A stretch of DNA of 64,000 nt from Thermoplasmatota archaeon (GCA_029258975.1 JAPDJS010000007.1:13445-77444); one strand, 5' to 3'; counted from the first letter of the stretch, positions 44,560 to 53,908 are shown. A program made the numbers and translations. The notes: generated by a model from the letters alone, not told the origin.

Positions 44560-44638
44560 CATCTTTTATTGCATCTACAAGAGCTATTGCTTCGTCAAAC
44601 CGCATACCTAAGATTTTATCATATTCTATTACCTTCAT
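44531..44638 (-). CDS. Possible 35-residue small protein
   Basis: A short minus-strand frame (MKVIEYDKILGMRFDEAIAL at its start) has GGTGA about 5 bases before its ATG at 44638 and a TATA-like ATTTATAAAT near 44685. Its end overlaps the taw3 3' end by 29 bases. The composition is that of a helical peptide. It may be chance; no family is recognised. Confidence 0.35.
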   Translation of the reverse strand: MKVIEYDKILGMRFDEAIALVDAIKDATKAHTRSS

Positions 44639-44801
44639 AACTGTCACCATGGTACAATATTTCATGTAACATAAAATGTTCTCTATTTATAAATGTGTCC
44701 CTAGGCATGTGAAGTGTAAATATTTTATTTACTTCAAACACGTTAGTTAAAATTGCCCTAGATGACAAATGTTAGCAACACTTTTAGGCCAAGGTGGTAA
44801 C

Positions 44802-45377
44802 ATGGGTAAAGATGTTATAGAAATAAGGTGGCATGGAAGAGGAGGTCAAGGAGTCGTTACAGCAGGACGCCTTACCGCAGAGATTGCTCTTCAGGCAGGC
44901 TACTACGTGCAATCATTCCCTGAATTCGGTCCTGAGAGATCCGGTGCGCCAGTAAAGGCATATAATAGAATTTCAAAAAACCCCATAAGAAAGCACTACC
45001 AAATAACCGAGCCAGACTATGTTATTGTTTTAGATCCCACACTGCTAGGAAACCCCGATCTTAAAAGTGGGCTTAAGCCAGAATCTAAGGTAATAATTAA
45101 CGCATCAGAGGATCTATACGACAAGATAAAAGAGTTCTTTGGCGAGCATGAGATATATGCCGTAGATGCCACAAAAATATCTCTCGACATTTTTGGAAGA
45201 AATATTCCAAACACCCCGATGGTTGCTGCGTTCTTCAAGATATCTGGTCTCGTAAATGACGAAAACATGTACAAGATTACGCTAGAATGGTTTGAAGAAA
45301 GACTCGGAAAAGATCTTGCGGAAAAGAATGTAGAGGTAGCTAAAAGAGCCTGGAGCGAGGTGAAAAAACTTGAGTGA
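44802..45377 (+). CDS. porG: Pyruvate:ferredoxin oxidoreductase gamma subunit
   Basis: This subunit is part of the enzyme that turns pyruvate, CoA and oxidised ferredoxin into acetyl-CoA, CO2 and reduced ferredoxin. The start IEIRWHGRGGQGVVTAGRLTA and the block SFPEFGPERSGAPV are diagnostic. The ATG at 44802 with AAGGTGG upstream is preferred over the ATG at 44769. It leads the gamma-delta-alpha-beta operon. Confidence 0.93.
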   Translation: MGKDVIEIRWHGRGGQGVVTAGRLTAEIALQAGYYVQSFPEFGPERSGAPVKAYNRISKNPIRKHYQITEPDYVIVLDPTLLGNPDLKSGLKPESKVIINASEDLYDKIKEFFGEHEIYAVDATKISLDIFGRNIPNTPMVAAFFKISGLVNDENMYKITLEWFEERLGKDLAEKNVEVAKRAWSEVKKLE

Positions 45378-45675
45378 AATTAGTGAGAGAAAACTTCTTG
45401 GAACCTGGAAAGAGATGCCTTTTGCTGCTATACTGCCCGGAGGTACTGCTATCGAATATAAAACTGGTACTTGGAGAACATTTAAGCCAGTGATAGATAA
45501 AAATAAGTGTATAAATTGTCTCCTTTGTTGGGTTTATTGTCCAGACGCTTCCGTGATCGTCGAAAACGGAGAGGTCAAAGGCTTTGATTATGAGCACTGT
45601 AAGGGTTGTGGAATTTGTGCTTCAGAGTGCCCCGTACAAGCCATAAAGATGGTACCAGAACATGGTGGTGAGTAA
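45370..45675 (+). CDS. porD: Pyruvate:ferredoxin oxidoreductase delta subunit
   Basis: This ferredoxin-like subunit holds two [4Fe-4S] clusters: CINCLLCWVYCPD and CKGCGICASECPVQ. It relays electrons from the thiamine-diphosphate site. A TTG at 45370 with GAGGTGA six bases upstream is the start, overlapping the gamma gene by eight bases. Confidence 0.94.
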   Translation: MSEISERKLLGTWKEMPFAAILPGGTAIEYKTGTWRTFKPVIDKNKCINCLLCWVYCPDASVIVENGEVKGFDYEHCKGCGICASECPVQAIKMVPEHGGE

Positions 45676-45677
45676 TT

Positions 45678-46871
45678 ATGGTCAAGGTAGCACTTACAGG
45701 TGGGGATGCTGTAGCTCTTGCTATGAAGCAGATCAACCCTGATGTCGTTGCTGCATATCCAATAACTCCTCAGACTGTCATAATGGAAAAATTCTCTGAA
45801 TACGTGGCAAATGGTGATGTTGATACAGAACTTATAACCGTAGAGTCTGAGCATAGTGCTCTTTCAGCTTGTGTTGGTGCATCCATAGCTGGAGCAAGAG
45901 TAATGACTGCCACAGCTTCCCAGGGTTTGGCGTTAATGTGGGAAATCCTATACATTGCTGCTTCTCTTAGACTTCCAATAGTAATGCCCGTAGTAACAAG
46001 AGCATTAAGTGCGCCCATTAACATCCATTGTGATCACTCGGACATTATGGGCGCAAGAGATTCTGGGTGGATAATACTCTTCTCAAAGAATGTTCAAGAA
46101 GCTTATGACAATACTATCCAAGCAATTCGCATCGCAGAGCATTCTGATGCACTTCTTCCCGTTATGGTAGGCCTTGATGGATTTATTACGAGCCATGCTA
46201 TGGAGACTCTAGAAATTCTGGATGACTCTACTGTTAAGAGCTTTATTGGTGAGAGGAGAGTTCCTAAAGTCTCACTATTATTCACAGAGGATCCTATCAC
46301 AGTAGGTCCGCTAGCACTCCCAGATTCGTATTTTGAATTCAAGAGACAGCAAGTCGAGGCTATGAAAAACGCTATCAAAGTCATTGAAGATGTTGGAAAA
46401 GAATATGCTAAGCTTTCAGGTAGAGAATACGGATTCTTCGATTCCTACAAAATCGATGATGCAGACTATGTCTTAATAAGTGCAGGCTCTACGGCAGAGA
46501 GCATTATGGAAACTGTAGATGAGCTCCGTGCAGAAGGTAAAAAGGTAGGATCAATAGGGATACGTGTGTTTAGACCATTCCACGTGGAGCTTATCAGAGA
46601 GTTGCTCGCAGGAAAGAAGGCAGTAGCTGTTCTCGACAGATCAATATCATTTGGTGCATATGGCAGCGGAGCAGGACCAATATATCTAGAAATTAAGGCA
46701 GCCATGTATGAATCCGAAGAGAGGCCTAAGATCATAACTAACTACATTTATGGTCTCGGAGGTCGTGACATAACACCCGAACATGTTAAACATGTAGTTG
46801 CCGAGCTAGAGAGGTTTGTTTCAGAAGGTAAAGCCCCAGACGTTGCAGGATATTTAGGCTTACGCGAGTGA
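45678..46871 (+). CDS. porA: Pyruvate:ferredoxin oxidoreductase alpha subunit
   Basis: The alpha subunit shows the family start ALTGGDAVALAMKQINPDVVAAYPITPQT, the VESEHSALSACVGASIAGAR helix and the ARDSGWIILF block. The late domain VGSIGIRVFRPFHVELIRELL is typical. At 397 residues it fits pyruvate-type enzymes; other 2-oxoacids cannot be excluded without a tree. Confidence 0.93.
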   Translation: MVKVALTGGDAVALAMKQINPDVVAAYPITPQTVIMEKFSEYVANGDVDTELITVESEHSALSACVGASIAGARVMTATASQGLALMWEILYIAASLRLPIVMPVVTRALSAPINIHCDHSDIMGARDSGWIILFSKNVQEAYDNTIQAIRIAEHSDALLPVMVGLDGFITSHAMETLEILDDSTVKSFIGERRVPKVSLLFTEDPITVGPLALPDSYFEFKRQQVEAMKNAIKVIEDVGKEYAKLSGREYGFFDSYKIDDADYVLISAGSTAESIMETVDELRAEGKKVGSIGIRVFRPFHVELIRELLAGKKAVAVLDRSISFGAYGSGAGPIYLEIKAAMYESEERPKIITNYIYGLGGRDITPEHVKHVVAELERFVSEGKAPDVAGYLGLRE

Positions 46872-46880
46872 GGTGTTAGG

Positions 46881-47837
46881 ATGGTCAAACCAGTCAATTT
46901 GAAGGAAATTAGCTCTCAAAAGGAGCTTCTTAGTCCCGGACACAGACTTTGTGCCGGATGTGTTGCTGGCACCATTGCTAGACAGGTTCTCCACGCAGCT
47001 CAGTTAACAGGATATGACTTCGTAGTTGTTAACGCTACTGGATGTCTTGAGGTTGCAACCACCATTTATCCATACACATCATGGCGCGTTCCATGGGTTC
47101 ACAACGCTTTCGAGAACGCCGCTTCAACTGGTAGTGGTGTAGCAGCGGCTATAAAAGCGCTAAAAAGAAAGGGATTGCTTAAGAAGGATGTAAAAGTCAT
47201 AATCTTCGGTGGAGACGGCGGAACATACGATATTGGATTCCAAGCACTTTCGGGAGCTATTGAAAGAGGTCATGACTTTCTATACATATGTTACAACAAC
47301 GAAGCCTACATGAACACCGGTATTCAACGTTCTGGAGCAACCCCTCTTGGAGCGTGGACTACTACTAGTCCTGTAGGAAGTGTCAAACCAGGAAAAACCG
47401 AGCATAGAAAGGATTTACCGCTTATAGTAGCAGCTCATGGTGGGGCATACACAGCCACTGCAAATCCAGCATTCTTCGTAGATCTCATGACGAAAGTCCA
47501 AAAGGGTCTTGAGGTTGAGGGCCCAGCGTATATAGAAATATACTCCGACTGTAACAGAGGATGGAGACACGACATTAGCATGGGTATTAAGGTGGCGAAG
47601 TTAGCCACTGAAACAAAGATTTGGCCCTTATATGAGGTCGAAGGAAAATTCGATAGCTTCAAGATAAACTACAAGCCTACAAAGCATGTGCCAGTAGAAG
47701 AATGGCTAAAGCTACAGGGACGTTTCAAACACTTACTTAAAGAGAAGAACAGATGGGTAATTGAAGAGCTTCAAAAAGCAGTAGATAAGAACTGGGAAAG
47801 ACTCCTCAAGTTTGAAGAAACGTTTGGTAAAAAGTAA
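46881..47837 (+). CDS. porB: Pyruvate:ferredoxin oxidoreductase beta subunit
   Basis: This is the thiamine-diphosphate-binding subunit. GHRLCAGCVAG carries the first cluster cysteines, ATGCLEVATT the next, and FGGDGGTYDIGFQAL with CYNNEAYMNTG makes the diphosphate and metal-binding GDG...NN motif. It ends the operon. Confidence 0.95.
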   Translation: MVKPVNLKEISSQKELLSPGHRLCAGCVAGTIARQVLHAAQLTGYDFVVVNATGCLEVATTIYPYTSWRVPWVHNAFENAASTGSGVAAAIKALKRKGLLKKDVKVIIFGGDGGTYDIGFQALSGAIERGHDFLYICYNNEAYMNTGIQRSGATPLGAWTTTSPVGSVKPGKTEHRKDLPLIVAAHGGAYTATANPAFFVDLMTKVQKGLEVEGPAYIEIYSDCNRGWRHDISMGIKVAKLATETKIWPLYEVEGKFDSFKINYKPTKHVPVEEWLKLQGRFKHLLKEKNRWVIEELQKAVDKNWERLLKFEETFGKK

Positions 47838-48105
47838 CTTCCCTTTTTCCATATTATTTTTGTTCAAATTGCGATTGCTTGTTTTGAATTCACAGTTTTA
47901 TTTTTGTTAAGTTGGCTCTTAGTTTTTACATTCTTTTTGCAACAAAAATAAAAAGCTCGGTACGTATAAGTGTAATGCATACGCTCCTAAGTATTCACTA
48001 AACGTGTGCTTAATTATACATGATTTCACAGAGCTTGGCACTTTTTACCAAATTTCATATAATGAATTTAAGCCAAAAAGAGAGTATGTTGGAGGGTGTG
48101 TAAAG

Positions 48106-48444
48106 GTGACTGAGAAGCTCAAGGAGATACTTGAGGCAATATATGCTGCAGAGGATTCTTCTACAAAGAAGATAAAAAAGGCAAAAGAGAAGTCACAACA
48201 TAAAATTGAGAGGCTCATGGAGGAGTTAAAGGCTGAGAGAGAGGAATACGTAAAGACTTTGGAGAGAAGATTAAAAGAAATAATTGAAAAAAGGAAAAAA
48301 GAAGCTGAAGAAGATTCGAAGAAAATTGAAGTAAAATATAAAGAAGAATACGACAGGATTCTTTCTCTGAGAGATATTATCCCTCAAAAACTTGAAATTC
48401 TTGAAAAAATTGTTGAAAAAATCATTGAATATCTGGAGAGTTGA
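48106..48444 (+). CDS. atpH: A-type ATP synthase subunit H
   Basis: This 112-residue, almost entirely coiled-coil peptide is the peripheral-stalk partner of subunit E. It is dense in Lys and Glu heptads (KAKEKSQHKIERLMEELKAE). The start is a GTG at 48106, after GGAGGGTG; an earlier ATG at 48004 would add a non-coil stretch that is unlike the family. A TATA-like CATATAATG near 48055 would give a short leader. It begins the ATP synthase operon. Confidence 0.83.
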   Translation: MTEKLKEILEAIYAAEDSSTKKIKKAKEKSQHKIERLMEELKAEREEYVKTLERRLKEIIEKRKKEAEEDSKKIEVKYKEEYDRILSLRDIIPQKLEILEKIVEKIIEYLES

Positions 48445-48454
48445 GGGATAGCAA

Positions 48455-50419
48455 ATGCTTCTCCCAGAAAAGATGTACAAGGCAATAGTAGTTACTCCGA
48501 AATCTTATACTGATTCATTACTTTCAGAATTACAAAAGCACGGAATTGCTCAGATCGACGAGATTCACAAATTCTTAGGCGATGTACGTCCAGGAGAGCC
48601 TATGGAGTACTTTAGAGAGCTATCAAATTATGAGCTCGTTCTTTCAAGAATTATTGAGTCATTTGAAAAGTACATTCCAAAACCAGAAGGAATAAAAAAT
48701 CTTTTTAAGCCGATTCCCCCGAAATTTTTCAAAACAAAAAGAATGTCAATAGAAGATATTTTAGCAGAATGTAGGGATTATATCCCCAAAATTTCAAAGA
48801 TTATTGAAGAGTTAGATGGGAAGATTAAAGAGCTTTCGGAAAAAATAGGTGAAATAGAGACTACTATGTTCCATATCAAGGAGATTCCTTTTGAGGATTT
48901 AGATTTGAAATATATACGCTCGAGGGAGTTTTATGTTGCTAGCATAGTCCGTATAACAGACATCAATAAATTTAGAGCACTTTCCCAACAATATAACATT
49001 GTTTATGTAACAAAAGAGGTTGTAGAAAAGAAAGAAACGAAATACTATGCTGTTGTCATCGCCAGTAAAGAGTCCTGGGAAAAACTCATGCATGAGGCGC
49101 CACCCGGAGTTTTTGTTATTATAAAAATACCTGAAGACGCAGAGGGTACTAAGGAAGAATATCTTAGAGCTCTTTCACAGAAAATTGTGGAGATAAAGCA
49201 GGAGATTAATAGAACAAAAGCTGAAATACTAAGTGTATACGCAGAGCATGAAGAAAAACTAAAAGTCCTTTATGATGCGGTAAGAATAGAAAAGGATAAA
49301 AGGTTAGCAACAGCAATGTGTGGAGAGAGCTTGTATACTAACATACTTGCCTTTTGGGTCCCTGAGTCAAAGCTTGATTCGTTTAAGAGAGTTGTAGAAA
49401 AATCTACTGATGGGAAATCAATAATTAGCTTTGAGGAGGCCAAAATTGGGGAAGATGCTCCTGTGTTACTTAAGAATCCAAACTGGGCTAAGCCCTTTGA
49501 GTTCCTAACCCGTCTTTTCTCGCTTCCGAAATATGGTAAAGTAGATCCAACAATAATCATCGGACCTATTTTCGCAATTTATTATGGTGTAATGCTCGGA
49601 GACTTTCTTTATGGTTTTCTTGTATTCCTTGTTGGTGTTCTCTTAGTTAGGGGGCTCGGAAAATATCAGAGAGGAATTCGTGACTTTGGAGTAGTAATGG
49701 CTTCTGCTGGGCTCTTTTCTATGGTCGCTGGTATTATTCAAGGAAGCTATTTCGGAGATACTTTCTCTAAGTTCTTTGGATTTAAGGTTCCTACAATTTA
49801 TGATCCATTCTCAGATCCCATGAAGCTCTTAGTTTTGGCCTTGTACATAGGTCTCTTTCAGTTAAACTTAGGTATGGTCCTTTCGTCATATCAGCTGATA
49901 AGAGAGGGAAAAATTAAAGAATTCATATGTGATAGGCTCTCTTGGTTTATTCTTCAGCCAGCTGGCGCAATTTTAATTCTCAAATACCTGTTTGGAAGAG
50001 AGTTTTCTCCAATAACAATGAAAATAGCTCTTATAGGGGCTCTTGTTGGGCTTGGCCTTATATTTTACGAGCATAAGGGTCTAGGATTCTTCGAAATAAC
50101 GGGATTCATCGGAGAGTGGCTTTCTTACACACGTATTTTGGCTCTTGACCTCGCTACTGCCGGAACTGCAATGACAATAAACATTATTGTAGCCCTAATT
50201 GCGTCGCCTTCACCATTGTTAATCCCTATTGCATTCCTCCTTTGGTTTGGAGGACATTTAATAAACGCAGTACTTCAGAACCTTGGATCCTTCGTACACT
50301 CTCTTAGACTTCAATATGTAGAGTTCTTTGGGAAGTTTTATGAGTCAGGAGGATATGAGTTCACACCCTTTGCTGAAAAGAGGAAATACACAGTTCTAGA
50401 GGGGGTCGATGAACAATGA
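48455..50419 (+). CDS. atpI: A-type ATP synthase subunit I (a)
   Basis: The membrane half of the stator that carries ions past the c ring. Residues 1-340 are a cytosolic coiled-coil arm; residues 360-640 hold about eight membrane helices. The essential Arg lies in the segment SFVHSLRLQYVEFFGKFYE near residue 620. The length of 654 is typical. It overlaps atpK by four bases. Confidence 0.94.
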   Translation: MLLPEKMYKAIVVTPKSYTDSLLSELQKHGIAQIDEIHKFLGDVRPGEPMEYFRELSNYELVLSRIIESFEKYIPKPEGIKNLFKPIPPKFFKTKRMSIEDILAECRDYIPKISKIIEELDGKIKELSEKIGEIETTMFHIKEIPFEDLDLKYIRSREFYVASIVRITDINKFRALSQQYNIVYVTKEVVEKKETKYYAVVIASKESWEKLMHEAPPGVFVIIKIPEDAEGTKEEYLRALSQKIVEIKQEINRTKAEILSVYAEHEEKLKVLYDAVRIEKDKRLATAMCGESLYTNILAFWVPESKLDSFKRVVEKSTDGKSIISFEEAKIGEDAPVLLKNPNWAKPFEFLTRLFSLPKYGKVDPTIIIGPIFAIYYGVMLGDFLYGFLVFLVGVLLVRGLGKYQRGIRDFGVVMASAGLFSMVAGIIQGSYFGDTFSKFFGFKVPTIYDPFSDPMKLLVLALYIGLFQLNLGMVLSSYQLIREGKIKEFICDRLSWFILQPAGAILILKYLFGREFSPITMKIALIGALVGLGLIFYEHKGLGFFEITGFIGEWLSYTRILALDLATAGTAMTINIIVALIASPSPLLIPIAFLLWFGGHLINAVLQNLGSFVHSLRLQYVEFFGKFYESGGYEFTPFAEKRKYTVLEGVDEQ

Positions 50420-53313
50420 CCAATCTAGGTACTGCCCTTGCCATTATAGGTGCTGGACTTGCTGTAGGACTTACTGCAATAGGTTCTGGTGTAGGAGTAG
50501 GTATAGTAGGCTCTACAGGCATAGGAGTTTCCGCTAATAAACCTGAAAAATTCGGTCGTGCCATCTTGTTTGCGGCAATTCCGCAAACACAAGCAATATA
50601 CGGACTTCTAGTAGCTATTATCATCCTTCTCAAAGTAGGAGTCCTATTTAGAAGTCCTGTCGACATCCCACTTGGTACTGGCATTGCTGCTCTTGCTGCA
50701 GGACTTTCCGTCGGTTTTGCCGGATTATCTGCCATAGGCCAGGGTATTACTGCCTCTTCAGGTATTAGTGCAGTAGCAGAAGACGATAGGGTCTTTGGAA
50801 GGGCCATAGTCTTCTCTGTAGTCCCAGAAACCCAGGCAATTTATGGATTACTTGTTTCTATCATCATTCTTATGGTTTCAGGATTTTTAGGCGTTGAGCT
50901 TAAAGAAATCCCTGTTAACGTCTCAATAGCCATGCTTGGTGCTGCACTTTCCGTGGGGATTGCAGGCACATCTGCCATAGGCCAGGGTATTACTGCAGCT
51001 AGCGGCATAAATGTAGTAATGAAGAAGGAGCAGATGTTTGGAAGAGCACTAGTTTTCTCAGTACTGTCTGAAACCCACGCCATTTTCGGACTATTAATTG
51101 GATTTTTAATTTTACTGTCTGTAGGAGTTTTTGGAGAGTTTAAAGAAATATCTTTAGGTACTGCGTTGGCGTTCCTTGGAGCTGGATTAGCAACAGGCCT
51201 AGGTGGAGTCTCAGCCATTGGTTTGGGTATAACGGCCTCGCAGGGTGTAAAGGTAGTCAGCGATAAAGAGCATCTCTTCGGAAGGGCCATAGTCTTCTCT
51301 ATTGTCCCAGAAACTCAAATTATTTATGCAATACTCATCTCGATATTAATCCTCGTAGGTATTGGAGCCTTAGGCGGTGCTATTAAAGACGTAAGTTTAG
51401 GCGCTGCTCTCGCTATATTAGGAGCATCATTTTCTGTTGGATTTGCTGCCTCCTCAGCTATAGGTCAAGGTATTACAGCCGGAGAAGGTATTGGAAGGGT
51501 CTCCGAAAATGAGAATATCTTTGGAAGAGCTCTTGTGTTCTCTGTTATTCCGGAAACCCAGGCACTTTATGGTCTTCTCACCGCGATCCTTATAATATTT
51601 GCAGTAGGAGTTCTTGGAGGTTCCCTTAAGGATGTTTCCTTGCCGCTTGGACTTCTTGGTATGGGTGCCGGACTTGCCACCGGCCTAGCCGGAATGTCCG
51701 CTATAGGTCAGGGAATGACTGCATCACTAGGAATCAGAGCTTCTTCAGAATCTCCAGACATGTTTGGAAGAGCACTAGTTTTCTCTGCTATACCTGAAAC
51801 GCAGGCTATATATGGGCTTCTTATTGCAATAATGATTCTCATTGCAGGAGGATTCTTGGGAGGTTCATTTACCAACCTTTCATTAACCCAGGGGTTTGCC
51901 GCAATCGGTGCAGGACTGGCGGTTGGATTCGCTGGAAGCTCTGCTATAGGTCAGGGTATAACAGCAGGATACGGAATCATAATAACAAAAGAAAAGAGAG
52001 AAATGTTTGGAAGAGCACTAGTTTTCTCTGCTATACCTGAAACGCAGGCTATATATGGGCTTCTCACTGCCATCATAATTCTTCTCGGCTTAGGATTAAT
52101 TGGTGGAGCATTCAAGGAGATTTCTCTTGCTGTAGGTCTTGCAGCTATTGGAGCGGGCATTGGCGTCGGAATTGCAGGTACGTCTGCTATAGGTCAAGGT
52201 ATTACTGCGGCTTATGGTATCAACGCCGTGTACCGGGACGAGAAAATCTTTGGTAAAGCCTTGGTATTTACAGCAATACCTGAAACACAGGCCATATTCA
52301 GCCTTCTCGTTGCAATATTGATTCTCCTCGGATTCAGGCTTATCGGTGGTTCTCCAATAGAAGCTCCACTTACTGTAGGTATCGTAGCCGTGGGCGCAGG
52401 CTTGGCAGTAGGTATTGCAGGAACCTCAGCCATTGGTTTGGGGGTCACCACAGGAGCTGGTGTGTATGCCACTCTCGAGCGTAACGATATGTTTGGAAGA
52501 GCCCTTGTGTTCTCTGTTATTCCAGAGACTCAGATAATATACGCTCTCCTTATAGCAATTCTAGCCCTACTTAACGTAGGCATCATTGGAGGGGCGATAA
52601 AGGAGGTTTCAATACCAATAGCTCTAGTAGCTATAGGAGCGGGATTATCCGTTGGATTTGCTGGATTCTCTGCCGTTGGTCAGGGTATTACAGCCGCAAC
52701 AGCCGTAGGAGGCATTCTAAACAATAGGAATTTGTTCGGAAGGGCGTTACTCTTCTCTGCTATACCTGAAACGCAGGCTATATACGGGCTTCTCATAGCC
52801 CTTATAGTATTCATGTACTCGGGCCTTCTTGGTGCTTTAAGAGAAGTAGGCATGACTCTAGGAATTGCAGCCATAGCTATGGGATTTGCCACAGGTATTG
52901 CAGGACTCTCGGCTATAGGACAGGGTATCACTGCAGCTAGCTCAATTAGCAATATCAATCGTAAACCAGAGCTGTTTGGTAGAGCGTTGTTGTTCTCAGC
53001 CATACCTGAAACGCAGGCTATATATGGCCTCTTATCTTCTCTCATTATTAGTGTGGCAATAGGGATGTTCAGCATAATGAAAGATCTTCCACTTGAAGTC
53101 GTTTTAGCACTCATAGGGGCGGGTCTTTCTATAGGTCTGGCCGGTTTATCTGCCATTGGCCAAGGTATTACCGCAGGAGCCACCGTGAATGTAATGAGCG
53201 ACAAGGAGGGTGCTTTGGGCAGAGGTCTATTGTTCTCAGTTCTCTCAGAAACATTTGCGATATTCGGACTTCTAATTGTAATCTTAGTCCTCATAGGCCT
53301 CTCACTATTATGA
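50416..53313 (+). CDS. atpK: A-type ATP synthase subunit K (c): 12 fused hairpins, 24 membrane helices
   Basis: Usually 80-220 residues, this rotor subunit is 965 residues long and consists of 12 tandem copies of the c hairpin, starting at residues 1, 84, 165, 245, 326, 407, 488, 569, 650, 731, 811 and 891 (75-83 residues each). Each copy reads GAGL..G..G.SAIGQGITA in helix 1 and FGRALVFS.IPETQAIYGLL in helix 2. The ion carboxylate (Glu in PET/SET) is kept in copies 2-12 (residues 138, 219, 299, 380, 461, 542, 623, 704, 785, 865, 945) but is Gln57 in copy 1. The helix-1 Gln is Ser in copy 1 and Leu in copies 4 and 9. The Q...ET...Y set resembles Na+-binding c subunits. Blocks of DNA are identical between copies. 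Confidence 0.97.
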   Translation: MTNLGTALAIIGAGLAVGLTAIGSGVGVGIVGSTGIGVSANKPEKFGRAILFAAIPQTQAIYGLLVAIIILLKVGVLFRSPVDIPLGTGIAALAAGLSVGFAGLSAIGQGITASSGISAVAEDDRVFGRAIVFSVVPETQAIYGLLVSIIILMVSGFLGVELKEIPVNVSIAMLGAALSVGIAGTSAIGQGITAASGINVVMKKEQMFGRALVFSVLSETHAIFGLLIGFLILLSVGVFGEFKEISLGTALAFLGAGLATGLGGVSAIGLGITASQGVKVVSDKEHLFGRAIVFSIVPETQIIYAILISILILVGIGALGGAIKDVSLGAALAILGASFSVGFAASSAIGQGITAGEGIGRVSENENIFGRALVFSVIPETQALYGLLTAILIIFAVGVLGGSLKDVSLPLGLLGMGAGLATGLAGMSAIGQGMTASLGIRASSESPDMFGRALVFSAIPETQAIYGLLIAIMILIAGGFLGGSFTNLSLTQGFAAIGAGLAVGFAGSSAIGQGITAGYGIIITKEKREMFGRALVFSAIPETQAIYGLLTAIIILLGLGLIGGAFKEISLAVGLAAIGAGIGVGIAGTSAIGQGITAAYGINAVYRDEKIFGKALVFTAIPETQAIFSLLVAILILLGFRLIGGSPIEAPLTVGIVAVGAGLAVGIAGTSAIGLGVTTGAGVYATLERNDMFGRALVFSVIPETQIIYALLIAILALLNVGIIGGAIKEVSIPIALVAIGAGLSVGFAGFSAVGQGITAATAVGGILNNRNLFGRALLFSAIPETQAIYGLLIALIVFMYSGLLGALREVGMTLGIAAIAMGFATGIAGLSAIGQGITAASSISNINRKPELFGRALLFSAIPETQAIYGLLSSLIISVAIGMFSIMKDLPLEVVLALIGAGLSIGLAGLSAIGQGITAGATVNVMSDKEGALGRGLLFSVLSETFAIFGLLIVILVLIGLSLL

Positions 53314-53325
53314 GGAGGTGAAAAA

Positions 53326-53898
53326 ATGGAAATCTATGGTGACATCAACAAGATTATTGAAGAAATCAAGAGAATTACTGAAGAAAAAATAAAGGAAATT
53401 GAGAAGGAAACTGAAATCAGGATGAAATCCCTTTTGGAATCACATAAAAGACATCTCAAAGAGTTGGAAGAAAAAATGATGTTAAAAGCAAATACGGAGG
53501 CTGAAATAGCATATAGAAGAATAATTTCTGAGAAAGAGAATGAGTGGAGACAAAAAATTCTAGAAGCTAAGAGGGAAATTCTTGAGGAAGTAAAGGAAGT
53601 AACAAAAGAATATTTGTCAAAATTAGATTCAGAAAAGAAAAAACGATACATTGAGGCAATTATAAGAAGGAGTGGTCTTACAAATGGCATCGTTATACCT
53701 TCGAAAGGCTGGGAAAAAGAGGCTTACGAAATAGCGAAAAAATATGGGTTTGATATTAAAGACGCCATAGAGGCTTCTGGTGGAATCATAGTAGAGTCTA
53801 AGGATGGCAAAATAAGCATAAACGGTCTCATCGATTATATCCTCGACTCTTTCTGGGAGGATAAGGTAGAGGAAATCGCAAAATTATTGTTTGAGTAA
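53326..53898 (+). CDS. atpE: A-type ATP synthase subunit E
   Basis: Peripheral-stalk subunit. Residues 1-100 are a long Lys/Glu coiled coil (IIEEIKRITEEKIKEIEKE) that pairs with subunit H, and the C-terminal globular part includes ASGGIIVESKDGKISINGLIDY, a conserved E-subunit block. A GGAGGTG site lies before the ATG at 53326. At 190 residues it matches the family. Confidence 0.92.
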   Translation: MEIYGDINKIIEEIKRITEEKIKEIEKETEIRMKSLLESHKRHLKELEEKMMLKANTEAEIAYRRIISEKENEWRQKILEAKREILEEVKEVTKEYLSKLDSEKKKRYIEAIIRRSGLTNGIVIPSKGWEKEAYEIAKKYGFDIKDAIEASGGIIVESKDGKISINGLIDYILDSFWEDKVEEIAKLLFE

Positions 53899-53908
53899 GG
53901 TGATTCTC

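Noticed and set aside
50841..53294. Pro/Ala/Ile-rich minus-strand frames across atpK
   Set aside because: They repeat with the same 80-residue period as the hairpins and lack starts with ribosome-binding sites, so they are shadows of the repeat array.
50416..53313. atpK as an assembly error from tandem genes
   Set aside because: The frame is open across all 12 copies, linkers differ in sequence and length, and variants (copies 1, 3, 4, 8, 9, 12) are specific, so a simple misassembly of one repeat is unlikely, though copy number should be confirmed.
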